Part shown: one piece after another, positions 55,801 through 62,682 of the stretch | Numbering within the stretch: position 1 is the first letter of the stretch | Layout: every line of letters begins with the position of its first letter | Made by a program: the position numbers and the translations under genes | Notes under the pieces: model-generated | What the model saw: only the letters and a program-made list of their open reading frames with translations | Told to the model about the DNA's origin: nothing | Database searches by the model: none | DNA from: Costertonia aggregata | GTDB taxonomy: Bacteria > Bacteroidota > Bacteroidia > Flavobacteriales > Flavobacteriaceae | NCBI RefSeq assembly: GCF_013402795.1 | Contig: NZ_CP058595.1 | Coordinates: 841,501-905,500 of the forward strand | Length of the DNA: 64,000 nt | Direction of reading: 5' to 3'

Positions 55801-55986
55801 ACTAAAACCAACATATTTCAAGAAATCCCTTCGATTGGTAGAGCCTGTAGACAGGTTTTCCTTATCCCCCAAAAACTCATCCACAGGAATAGCTTCCGCA
55901 AACTCATTTTGTCTTAGCGTCTCAATAATGGAATCGTTCGGATTTAATTCCGCTTCGTTTTTCCAATATTTCTTGTTTGATGCCAT
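52840..55986 (-). CDS. actB: ActB, iron-sulfur subunit of Alternative Complex III
   Basis: The 1048-residue subunit fuses a molybdopterin-oxidoreductase-like domain, lacking the cofactor in known ActB, to a ferredoxin-like domain with several Fe-S clusters. A Tat motif NRRDFLKYVGFS (Arg52-Arg53) is followed by AATVAAC with Cys71, so it may be a Tat-exported lipoprotein. The 50 residues before the twin arginines are long for a Tat signal. C-terminal cluster motifs are CTGCGACVIAC, CQHCNHAPCETVC, CVGTRYCANNC, then CSLC and CSSACSSG. In the F. johnsoniae structure, ActB carries one [3Fe-4S] and one [4Fe-4S] cluster. It lies 32 bases after actA and 28 before actC. Confidence 0.97.
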   Translation of the reverse strand: MASNKKYWKNEAELNPNDSIIETLRQNEFAEAIPVDEFLGDKENLSTGSTNRRDFLKYVGFSTAAATVAACEGPVIKSIPYVVQPDRIVPGVANYYATTIANGFDFASILIKTREGRPIKVENNTDAKINGGANARVQASVLSLYDSKRLQGPTANGEPVEWKVLDATVKAKLASLKNGGKQIALLTQTYASPSTARLMAEFKAAYGNMNHVTYDAIAEDAALNAFEARYGERALADYDFEKADLIVSFGADFLSDWQGGGYDSGYAKGRIPANGKMSRHVQLEANMSLTGANADKRISLTPSQQKIALAKLYGKLNRTNVGGELPDTVDKALDNLVTQIGKNKKRAVVVTGIDDVNAQTVVLAINEMLGSEAFDSKSPKYTRQGNVKALNGLIADMKAGKVGALFMDGVNPMYTLPNASDFAEGMKNVDLSIAFTQANNETAQVSNYAAASNHYLESWGDAEMKKGHFSLMQPTIKELFDTRQFQSCLLQWMGSDKTYYDYIKETWSTFILNGGSWNQALHDGVFKVANEVSVLADPTNVSAADDKEQMDVMASDETTTSAIPIASAIRSLADTPSEGMELTLYPKVGMGDGQQANNPWLQEFPDPITRVSWDNYVTVSKADAQELGFENMNVADGGLNGSYAKITVNGVSVDNVPVIIQPGQAKGSIGLSFGYGKTIGLKEEMQTGVNAYPLYQGFKSVQPVSIEKSAGMHEFACVQLHKTLMGRGDIIKETTLEIFNTKDAREWNEVPVVSLDHQEVPATTVDLWDSFDRSIGHHFNMSIDLNACTGCGACVIACHAENNVPVVGKAEVRKSRDMHWLRIDRYYSSEETFEGDNTKKDEFDGLTGDKGSLGGFGELEDPSVNPQVAFQPVMCQHCNHAPCETVCPVAATSHSRQGQNHMAYNRCVGTRYCANNCPYKVRRFNWFLYNNNDEFDYHMNNDLGKMVINPDVTVRSRGVIEKCSLCIQMTQKTILDAKREGRPVADGEFQTACSSACSSGAIVFGDINDDTSKVAELKESDRMYHLLEHVGTKPNVFYHVKVRNTNEA

Positions 55987-56018
55987 ACGTATATCTCTGA
56001 ATTATCTGCTTAATATTA

Positions 56019-57383
56019 TTAATAGTGGCACTTTCCACATTCAAGACCACCCATTTGTGCGGCCGTTAATTTATCAACGCCATATTTTTTGGAAAGTTCA
56101 TCATGAATTTTGGCGTAGTATTCGTTACCCTCGACTTTTACATTTGTCTCTCTATGGCAGTTGATACACCAACCCATGGTCAACGGAGAATATTGATACA
56201 TGATTTCCATTTCCTCTACCGGTCCGTGACAGGTCTGACATTCAATTCCTGCAACAGAAACGTGCTGGGAGTGGTTAAAATAAGCCAAATCAGGTAAATT
56301 ATGGATTCTTACCCATTCCACCGGCTGTGATTCCCCTGTGTATTTTTGGTTCTCTTCGTCCCAACCAACAGCTTTGTATAATTTCTTTATTTCGTTCGTG
56401 TAGAATTCATTGGTATACCCGTTGGCCAAATCTTCTTGACTGGGACCTTCGGCTGTTCCCTTATACTCGTAAATGGATTTATGACAATTCATACAAACGT
56501 TTAACGATGGGATACCCGAATGCTTTGAAACCCTTGCGGAAGAATGGCAATACTTACACTCAATTTTATTGACACCCGCATGTATTTTATGGGAATAGTG
56601 AATAGGCTGTATGGGTGCATACCCCTGGTCTACCCCTACCTGCATCATCCAACCGTAAGCGAAATATGCACTACCCAACAACAAGAAAACAACCGATACC
56701 AAAACCAAAAATTGATTCTGTACAAATGCCTTCCAAATAGGGGTACGTTTTTCAGCCTTTTCTTTTTCGACAACGACGCCATTGGCTTCGGCAATTCTTC
56801 GCAACGTATTGTTCACCAAGAATAACATTACAACCAACAAGCCAAAAACAAGCACCAATGCGCCTAAAATCACTTCGTTTGAAATTCCTGAACCTCCACC
56901 AGAAGGCACACCCTCAGCCACAGCACCTGGAGGTGGTGGTGGCGCAGCCGGTGGCGGTGCGGCCGTGTAGGCCAAAATATCATCAATATCCGCATTGGAC
57001 AACGTAGGAAACGCGGTCATCGCCGCTTGGTTGTATTCGTTGTAGATCTTGATGGCATAAGCATCACCAGAAGCGATCATTCCGGCACTGTTCCTAATCC
57101 ATTTGTACAACCATTCCTTATCCAAACCTTCCTCTTCATACAATCTCGTTTCCACATTTGCCAATGCAGGCCCAGTCATTTTACGATTAAGCGCATGACA
57201 AGCTGCACAGTTTTGGTTAAAAAGAGATTTTCCTTTAGCGGCATCACCAACAGAAGCTTCTGTCTGCTCACCCTCAGCAGGTGTTTCCTCTTGAGCAAAC
57301 ATAGAAACAGAAAAAAGTAGGAATACTACTAAGCTGATACTTAAAATTTTAGAGATTTGATTGCGGTAAGAAACCTTTTTCAT
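56019..57383 (-). CDS. actA: ActA, multiheme cytochrome c with a tethered extra heme domain
   Basis: ActA is the heme-c subunit of Alternative Complex III. The 454-residue protein carries six CxxCH motifs. One is in an N-terminal cytochrome-c domain (NCAACHALN, about 45-140). Five are in the C-terminal domain (ECKYCH, VCMNCH, ECQTCH, WCINCH, and ECGKCH at the extreme C-terminus). A Pro/Ala/Gly-rich linker (APPPAAPPPPPG) and one transmembrane helix (about 170-190, with a second near 225-245) separate the two. The usual pentaheme ActA is the C-terminal part, so the N-terminal monoheme domain is an extra, probably mobile electron carrier. Signal peptide about 1-29. It heads the operon; a -7 box lies at 57468-57475. 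Confidence 0.95.
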   Translation of the reverse strand: MKKVSYRNQISKILSISLVVFLLFSVSMFAQEETPAEGEQTEASVGDAAKGKSLFNQNCAACHALNRKMTGPALANVETRLYEEEGLDKEWLYKWIRNSAGMIASGDAYAIKIYNEYNQAAMTAFPTLSNADIDDILAYTAAPPPAAPPPPPGAVAEGVPSGGGSGISNEVILGALVLVFGLLVVMLFLVNNTLRRIAEANGVVVEKEKAEKRTPIWKAFVQNQFLVLVSVVFLLLGSAYFAYGWMMQVGVDQGYAPIQPIHYSHKIHAGVNKIECKYCHSSARVSKHSGIPSLNVCMNCHKSIYEYKGTAEGPSQEDLANGYTNEFYTNEIKKLYKAVGWDEENQKYTGESQPVEWVRIHNLPDLAYFNHSQHVSVAGIECQTCHGPVEEMEIMYQYSPLTMGWCINCHRETNVKVEGNEYYAKIHDELSKKYGVDKLTAAQMGGLECGKCHY

Positions 57384-57467
57384 ATGAATTTTATTTCTAT
57401 CAAAATCTTGGCATGATAATAGTAATACTAGGTTGTCGGCACAATTATCGAATGCTCAAATTGAACG

Positions 57468-57475
57468 CAAAAATA
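57468..57475 (-). promoter_or_regulatory. Candidate -7 box of the act-cta operon
   Basis: TATTTTTG on the minus strand matches TAnnTTTG; a TTC instead of TTG lies at the -33 distance. The leader to the actA ATG (57383) would be about 78 bases. The rest of the 231-base divergent spacer is AT-rich with no gene. Confidence 0.5.
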
Positions 57476-57554
57476 CGACATAGACTTTATTTTGGAAATC
57501 TTAAAGTATTGATAATTTATAATTTATAATTATTCTAAATAACGACCGAATCTT

Positions 57555-57582
57555 TTGTTTAACCTTTAAAAAAGTACTTTTG
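57555..57582 (+). promoter_or_regulatory. Candidate promoter of the SPOR-domain gene
   Basis: TTG (57555-57557) precedes TACTTTTG (57575-57582) by 17 bases, two short of the usual spacing. The box matches TAnnTTTG and lies 32 bases before ATG 57615. Divergent from the actA promoter. Confidence 0.5.
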
Positions 57583-57614
57583 TACCGTAGGAATTTTAAA
57601 CAATTACAGGTAAT

Positions 57615-57980
57615 ATGAAAACATTAGTCTTTCCGTTGGTTTTTGTTGGTTTTTTCTGTTTTGGAAGTGCCCAAAAGGGTCAAATACATATTGAACAAGA
57701 TGAAAAAATTGATGAGTTAATAGAAATTTACAAGTCCACTAACGAAGATGATGGTTTTTACACGATTCAAGTTGGCTTTGGGTCGTTACAAAAAGCACAG
57801 CGCATCAAAAATAATGTAGATACAGATTTTCCCGGTTGGAACTCAAAGATAAAATTTGAAACACCCAGTTACCGGGTTCGTGTGGGGAAATTCAAAACCA
57901 AACTTGAGGCTGAACGAAAATTTAACGAGCTTAGAAAAAAATATCCTGAAGCCATGCTTCTTAATCCAGAAAAAAAATAG
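57615..57980 (+). CDS. Secreted SPOR-domain protein
   Basis: The 121-residue protein has a signal peptide (MKTLVFPLVFVGFFCFGSAQ) and one SPOR domain (about 45-118). It contains YTIQVGFGSLQKAQRIKNNV, the central beta strand YRVRVGKFKTKLEAERKFNE, and the C-terminal helix LRKKYPEAMLLNPE. SPOR domains bind denuded glycan strands of septal peptidoglycan, so a cell-wall or division-site location is likely. Length and layout are ordinary. It stands alone between divergent actA and a terminator shared with infB. Confidence 0.9.
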   Translation: MKTLVFPLVFVGFFCFGSAQKGQIHIEQDEKIDELIEIYKSTNEDDGFYTIQVGFGSLQKAQRIKNNVDTDFPGWNSKIKFETPSYRVRVGKFKTKLEAERKFNELRKKYPEAMLLNPEKK

Positions 57981-58004
57981 GATTATCCCATAAAGTGTGT
58001 AAAT

Positions 58005-58038
58005 AAAAAAACAGCGGTGCATACCCCGCTGTTTTTTT
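58005..58038. terminator. Bidirectional terminator between the SPOR gene and infB
   Basis: AAAAAACAGCGG (about 58005-58016) pairs with CCGCTGTTTTTT (58026-58037) around a nine-base loop. A-runs and T-runs on opposite sides make it effective for both converging genes: 25 bases after the SPOR stop and 22 after the infB stop. Confidence 0.9.
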
Positions 58039-58059
58039 ATTTAATTCGATTACTTTTCT

Positions 58060-60771
58060 CTATTTGGATTTCAGCTTTTTCTTTACTGCAACTTCTTGGT
58101 AGGCTTCTACGATATCAAGCTCCTTAATGTCATTGTAGTTTTTAATCTGTAGTCCACAATCATATCCTTTGGCAACTTCTTTGACATCGTCCTTAAAACG
58201 CTTTAAAGAAGCAAGCTCACCAGTGTAAATAACGACTCCGTCACGTATTAACCTAATATTCGAACTTCTGTATATTTTACCACTGGTTACCATACACCCT
58301 GCAATGGTACCAACTTTGGAGATCTTGAAAGTCTCGCGTATCTCGGCAGTACCGGTAATTTCCTCCTTCATTTCCGGAGAAAGCATACCTTCCATAGCGT
58401 CTTTAAGGTCGTTAATGGCATCGTAAATGATAGAGTACATTCTGATATCGATTTCCTCCTTGTCCGCTATTGACCTAGCATTGCCCATCGGCCTCACGTT
58501 AAACCCGATAATAATAGCATCTGATGCTGTGGCCAACAGTACATCTGACTCGGTGATTGGGCCAACTCCTTTGTGGATTACGTTCAATTGAATTTCATCG
58601 GTGGACAACTTCTGGAAAGAATCCGTTAAGGCCTCGACAGAGCCGTCCACATCACCTTTGAGTATAATATTCAATTCCTTGAAATCACCTAATGCGATAC
58701 GGCGACCGATCTCGTCCAATGTAATGTGACGCTGCGTCCTAACGGATTGTTCACGTTGCAACTGACTTCTTTTAGTCGCTATGTTCTTAGCTTCTCTCTC
58801 ATCTTCAAATATAGAAAACTTGTCCCCTGCCTGAGGAGCACCATCAAGTCCTAAAATTGATATAGGGGTTGCCGGGCCGGCCTTCTCTATATCCCTACCA
58901 CGTTCATCTTGCATGGCTTTTACCTTACCGCTGCATGTTCCTGCCAGCACATAATCGCCTACTTGTAGGGTACCCGCCTGTACCAAAATAGTGGAAACAT
59001 AGCCCCTGCCCTTATCCAGGAAAGCTTCAACGACCGTACCAGAAGCCAATTTATCGGGATTTGCTTTCAATTCTAAAAGTTCAGCCTCCAATAATACTTT
59101 TTCCAGTAGTTCTTTGACACCCTCCCCAGTTTTGGCAGAGATATCATGGGATTGTATTTTGCCGCCCCAATCCTCTACCAAGAGGTTCATTTGGGCAAGA
59201 CCTTCCTTAATTTTATCTGGATTGGCAGTTGGCCTGTCTATTTTGTTGATAGCAAAAACAATCGGAACACCAGCTGCTTGGGCGTGACTTATGGCCTCTT
59301 TGGTTTGCGGCATAATATCGTCGTCAGCCGCAATTACGATAACGGCAATATCGGTAACCTGGGCACCTCTTGCACGCATGGCCGTAAAGGCTTCGTGACC
59401 AGGTGTATCCAAGAACGTGATTTTTTGTCCGTCTTCCAGAGTGACCCCATATGCACCAATATGCTGGGTAATACCACCGCTCTCGCCGGCGATAACATTT
59501 GCTTCACGCACATAATCCAACAATGACGTCTTACCATGGTCTACATGGCCCATTACGGTTACAATCGGAGCTCTGTGCTTCAAATCCTCAGGGGCATCTT
59601 CCTCTTCAACAATGGCCTCTTCAATATCCGCGGTTACAAATTCAACTTCATACCCAAATTCATCGGCAACTATAGTGAGCGTTTCAGCATCCAATCGTTG
59701 GTTCATGGTAACCATAATACCCAAGGACATGCAGGCAGATATGATTTGCATCGGCGAGATATCCATCATGGTAGCCACTTCGTTTACAGTTACGAATTCA
59801 GTTACCTTTAGGATTTTGCTTTCCAATTCCTGCTGTTCAAGATCCGCTTCGGTTTGTTGCCTGTGCTGATCCCTTTTGTCCCTTCTATATTTGGCTCCTT
59901 TACCTTTTTTGGATTTACCTTGCAGTTTTTCCAAGGTCTCCCTTACTTGTTTTTGAACTTCCTCTTCGGTAGGTTCACTTTTGGAAACTGTTTGACGTTG
60001 ACCTATACCTTTTCTACCAGGAGTTCTTGTGCCTTTTGCGCCACCTTGGTTATTGTTTCCTGTATTGCTTACTATTCGTCTCCTTCGTTTTTTTCTATCA
60101 CCTCCCGCATCTTTGCTTTTAGGCGCTTCTTTTTTCTTTTTGGGCTTTTCAAACTTGGAAAGGTCAATTTTATCTCCTGCAATTTTAGGGCCTGAAAGTT
60201 TTTTGTATTGGGTTTCTATAACTTCTGGCTCCTCAACTTTGTCTTCCTCGGTTTTTTTAACCTCGACAGCCTTTTCCTCAGCTTTTACTTTGGTTGATTC
60301 AACTTCTTCCGCAACCTCTTTAGCAACCTCTTTTTGAGGTTCTTGCTTGACCTCTTCCGGTTCGGGTTTTTCTTCTAAAGTTGTCTCCTTTACCGGTTTC
60401 TTTTTCGCATCCAAATCTATTTTACCAACAGTTTTGGGGCCGGCAAGTTCAGCCTTTGCTTTTACGATTTCATTTGCGGCAGCTCTTTTTTCGCGCGCGA
60501 GTCTTCTTTCCTCCTGCTCTTGCTCTAACTGAACCCGTATCGCCTCTTTTTCCTTCCGCTTCTCTTCACCGACTTCCTTGGATGCAACTTTCTTGCTCAT
60601 ATCCGTTTGGAACTCATCCAAAAGCACTTGATATACCTCATTGGAAATTTTCGTGGTGGGCCTAGCCTCCACATCGTGACCTTTGGAAGATAGAAAATCT
60701 ACCGCCCTGTCCAATGAAATATTAAGCTCTCTCAGAACTTTATTAAGCCTTATTGTTGCAGTTTCTGCCAT
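58060..60771 (-). CDS. infB: Translation initiation factor IF-2
   Basis: IF-2 is the GTPase that brings initiator fMet-tRNA to the 30S subunit. The 903-residue protein has an IF2 N-terminal domain ([20 protein letters not shown]), a long charged Lys/Glu-rich region (about 60-330, with [20 protein letters not shown]), then the GTPase: G1 [10 protein letters not shown]3 [10 protein letters not shown]4 NKID, G5 SAKTGEGV. The C-terminal domains that bind fMet-tRNA end [18 protein letters not shown]. It lies 42 bases after nusA and is the last gene of the rimP-nusA-infB operon. It ends at the shared terminator. Confidence 0.97.
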   Translation of the reverse strand: MAETATIRLNKVLRELNISLDRAVDFLSSKGHDVEARPTTKISNEVYQVLLDEFQTDMSKKVASKEVGEEKRKEKEAIRVQLEQEQEERRLAREKRAAANEIVKAKAELAGPKTVGKIDLDAKKKPVKETTLEEKPEPEEVKQEPQKEVAKEVAEEVESTKVKAEEKAVEVKKTEEDKVEEPEVIETQYKKLSGPKIAGDKIDLSKFEKPKKKKEAPKSKDAGGDRKKRRRRIVSNTGNNNQGGAKGTRTPGRKGIGQRQTVSKSEPTEEEVQKQVRETLEKLQGKSKKGKGAKYRRDKRDQHRQQTEADLEQQELESKILKVTEFVTVNEVATMMDISPMQIISACMSLGIMVTMNQRLDAETLTIVADEFGYEVEFVTADIEEAIVEEEDAPEDLKHRAPIVTVMGHVDHGKTSLLDYVREANVIAGESGGITQHIGAYGVTLEDGQKITFLDTPGHEAFTAMRARGAQVTDIAVIVIAADDDIMPQTKEAISHAQAAGVPIVFAINKIDRPTANPDKIKEGLAQMNLLVEDWGGKIQSHDISAKTGEGVKELLEKVLLEAELLELKANPDKLASGTVVEAFLDKGRGYVSTILVQAGTLQVGDYVLAGTCSGKVKAMQDERGRDIEKAGPATPISILGLDGAPQAGDKFSIFEDEREAKNIATKRSQLQREQSVRTQRHITLDEIGRRIALGDFKELNIILKGDVDGSVEALTDSFQKLSTDEIQLNVIHKGVGPITESDVLLATASDAIIIGFNVRPMGNARSIADKEEIDIRMYSIIYDAINDLKDAMEGMLSPEMKEEITGTAEIRETFKISKVGTIAGCMVTSGKIYRSSNIRLIRDGVVIYTGELASLKRFKDDVKEVAKGYDCGLQIKNYNDIKELDIVEAYQEVAVKKKLKSK

Positions 60772-60813
60772 AAAAAATTGTTCCTGTACTTATAATTTTT
60801 TGCTAATATATAG

Positions 60814-62046
60814 CTAATCTTCTAATTCTTCTTTTAGTATACGCACAACTTCTGTAATTGTTTCCTCTTCCAGATCTGTACGTTTTACCAAATCGTCAAC
60901 GTCTTGTTCCAGCACGCTTCGTGCCGTATCCATACCTATTTTCTTGAATTCCTCGATAACCCAACCTTCAATTTCATCCGAAAATTCGGTAAGCTCTACA
61001 TCTTCCTCTACCCCTTCGCGGAAAACATCTATCTCGTAACCCGTTAATTGACCCGCCAAGCGTATGTTATGACCTCCACGACCTATGGCCTTTGAAACTT
61101 CCTCAGGTCTTAGATATACCTGAGCCGTCATTTTTTCGTCATCGAGTTTGACCGATGATACCCTAGCCGGACTCAAGGCCCTGGTCACCAACAATTGTGG
61201 ATTACCAGTCCAGTTGATGACATCTATATTTTCATTGCCCAATTCACGAACGATACCGTGTATTCTTGACCCTTTCATACCTACACAAGCACCTACCGGA
61301 TCAATACGGTCATCATAGGAATCAACGGCCACCTTTGCTTTTTCACCTGGAATACGTACCGCTTTTTTAATGGTGATCAAGCCATCGAAAACTTCGGGTA
61401 TTTCCTGAAAGAAGAGCTGCTCCAAAAACTTAGGGGAGCTTCTGGACATTATGATGGAAGGTTTACTTCCCTTCAATTCCACACTTTCAATAATCCCACG
61501 CACGTTATCCCCTTTTCTAAAAAAGTCAGAAGGGATCTGTTTGTCCTTCGGAAGAATAATCTCGTTACCTTCGTCATCCAACAAAATAATGGCCTTATGG
61601 CGAATATGGTGTACCTCAGCGGTATATATTTCGCCCTCTAGGTCCTTAAATTGCTTGTATATTGTGGTATTATCGTGCTCATGTATTTTGGAAATCAAGT
61701 TTTGACGCAACGCCAAAATAGCCCTTCGCCCCAAATGCATCAACTTCACCTCTTCGGATACATCTTCACCGACTTCAAAATCAGGTTCGATTTTACGTGC
61801 CTCGGACAATGATATTTCTTCGTTTGGCTCTTCTACCTCACCATCCTCAACAACTACACGATTTCTCCAAATCTCCAAATCTCCCTTATCCGGATTAATG
61901 ATGATATCAAAGTTATCATCAGACCCAAATTTTTTCTTTAAGGCATTTCGGAATACATCCTCCAAAATTGCCATAAGTGTTACCCTGTCTATGAACTTAT
62001 CGTCCTTAAATTCCGAAAAGGATTCGATCAGCGCAATATTCTCCAT
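60814..62046 (-). CDS. nusA: Transcription elongation/termination factor NusA
   Basis: NusA binds RNA polymerase and promotes pausing, termination and antitermination. The 410-residue length is normal for Bacteroidota NusA, which lacks the C-terminal acidic repeats of the E. coli protein. Recognisable parts are the N-terminal polymerase-binding domain, the S1 domain (EGEIYTAEVHHIRHKAIILL), KH1 (CVGMKGSRIHGIVREL) and KH2 (AIGRGGHNIRLAGQLTG). An acidic helical tail ends VVRILKEELED. It starts ten bases after the rimP stop. In many bacteria NusA regulates its own operon through the leader. Confidence 0.97.
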   Translation of the reverse strand: MENIALIESFSEFKDDKFIDRVTLMAILEDVFRNALKKKFGSDDNFDIIINPDKGDLEIWRNRVVVEDGEVEEPNEEISLSEARKIEPDFEVGEDVSEEVKLMHLGRRAILALRQNLISKIHEHDNTTIYKQFKDLEGEIYTAEVHHIRHKAIILLDDEGNEIILPKDKQIPSDFFRKGDNVRGIIESVELKGSKPSIIMSRSSPKFLEQLFFQEIPEVFDGLITIKKAVRIPGEKAKVAVDSYDDRIDPVGACVGMKGSRIHGIVRELGNENIDVINWTGNPQLLVTRALSPARVSSVKLDDEKMTAQVYLRPEEVSKAIGRGGHNIRLAGQLTGYEIDVFREGVEEDVELTEFSDEIEGWVIEEFKKIGMDTARSVLEQDVDDLVKRTDLEEETITEVVRILKEELED

Positions 62047-62056
62047 CGTGTTTTGA

Positions 62057-62518
62057 TTAAAATTTTAATACAACTTTTGCTTCTAATATATCAGAAATTG
62101 CAATTTCCTGCTTTTTCTGGACTGTAACTTTACCCTTTCCAACGGGCTTGGGCTCTCTTGCCTTCCACTCCAGGGTTATCGTTTCGTTTGTGGCAGCGGT
62201 AAGGTTTCCCTCAATTTGATTTTCCGGAAGCTTAACCTCTAATTTTCTACCTATATTTTTTAAGTACTGTCTTGGATTTACGATAGGGGAAGCCGCTCCT
62301 GCTGAAGCTACTTCTAAAGAAAAATCCTCTTCTTCCCTATCCAAATTATGCTCTATGGCCCTACTGACCAACATACAGTCCTGAACGGCAACACCTTCAT
62401 CACCATCGATTATAATTTTTATCTTGTTGTCCGATGTTATTGAGAAATCAATCAAAAAAAGTGATTTGTTTTCCTCTAGAACATCATTTAAAAGTTGCGT
62501 TACCTTATCCTTCAACAT
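62057..62518 (-). CDS. rimP: Ribosome maturation factor RimP
   Basis: RimP helps assemble the 30S subunit. The 153-residue protein has the DUF150 N-domain (LLNDVLEENKSLFLIDFSIT, KIKIIIDGDEGVAVQDCMLV, SRAIEHNLDREEEDFSLEVA, SAGAASPIVNPRQYLKNIGR) and the SH3-like C-domain (AATNETITLEWKAREPKPVG). It is the first gene of rimP-nusA-infB. The 5' leader holds a terminator-like hairpin (62538-62556) and a good -7 box (62586-62593). Confidence 0.95.
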   Translation of the reverse strand: MLKDKVTQLLNDVLEENKSLFLIDFSITSDNKIKIIIDGDEGVAVQDCMLVSRAIEHNLDREEEDFSLEVASAGAASPIVNPRQYLKNIGRKLEVKLPENQIEGNLTAATNETITLEWKAREPKPVGKGKVTVQKKQEIAISDILEAKVVLKF

Positions 62519-62529
62519 AAAATTTATCG

Positions 62530-62556
62530 AATAGAAAAGGGGACAAATTGTCCCCT
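62530..62556 (-). promoter_or_regulatory. Terminator-like hairpin in the rimP-nusA-infB leader
   Basis: On the minus strand AGGGGAC (62550-62556) pairs with GTCCCCT (62538-62544) around AATTT and is followed by TTTCTAT. The hairpin ends 20 bases before the rimP ATG and lies downstream of the candidate promoter, so it is inside the leader. It could act as a weak attenuator or as a structure controlling rimP translation; both are inference. Confidence 0.55.
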
Positions 62557-62585
62557 ATGAATACTATTATATCCTTTCAGTGATG

Positions 62586-62593
62586 CAAATATA
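62586..62593 (-). promoter_or_regulatory. rimP: Candidate -7 box of the rimP operon
   Basis: TATATTTG on the minus strand matches TAnnTTTG. Predicted transcription would start near 62580, giving a leader of about 60 bases that includes the hairpin at 62538-62556. No clear TTG at -33. Confidence 0.5.
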
Positions 62594-62682
62594 CAACTTT
62601 TTTTATTTTTTCTACGTTAGATGGTATATCTAAATCAGATATGGGATAAAACCTGTATATTCAACCACCAAACCACTTGACC

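Noticed and set aside
60100-60600. Low-complexity region in infB as a repeat or insertion
   Set aside because: The Lys/Glu-rich stretch is the normal variable linker of IF-2.
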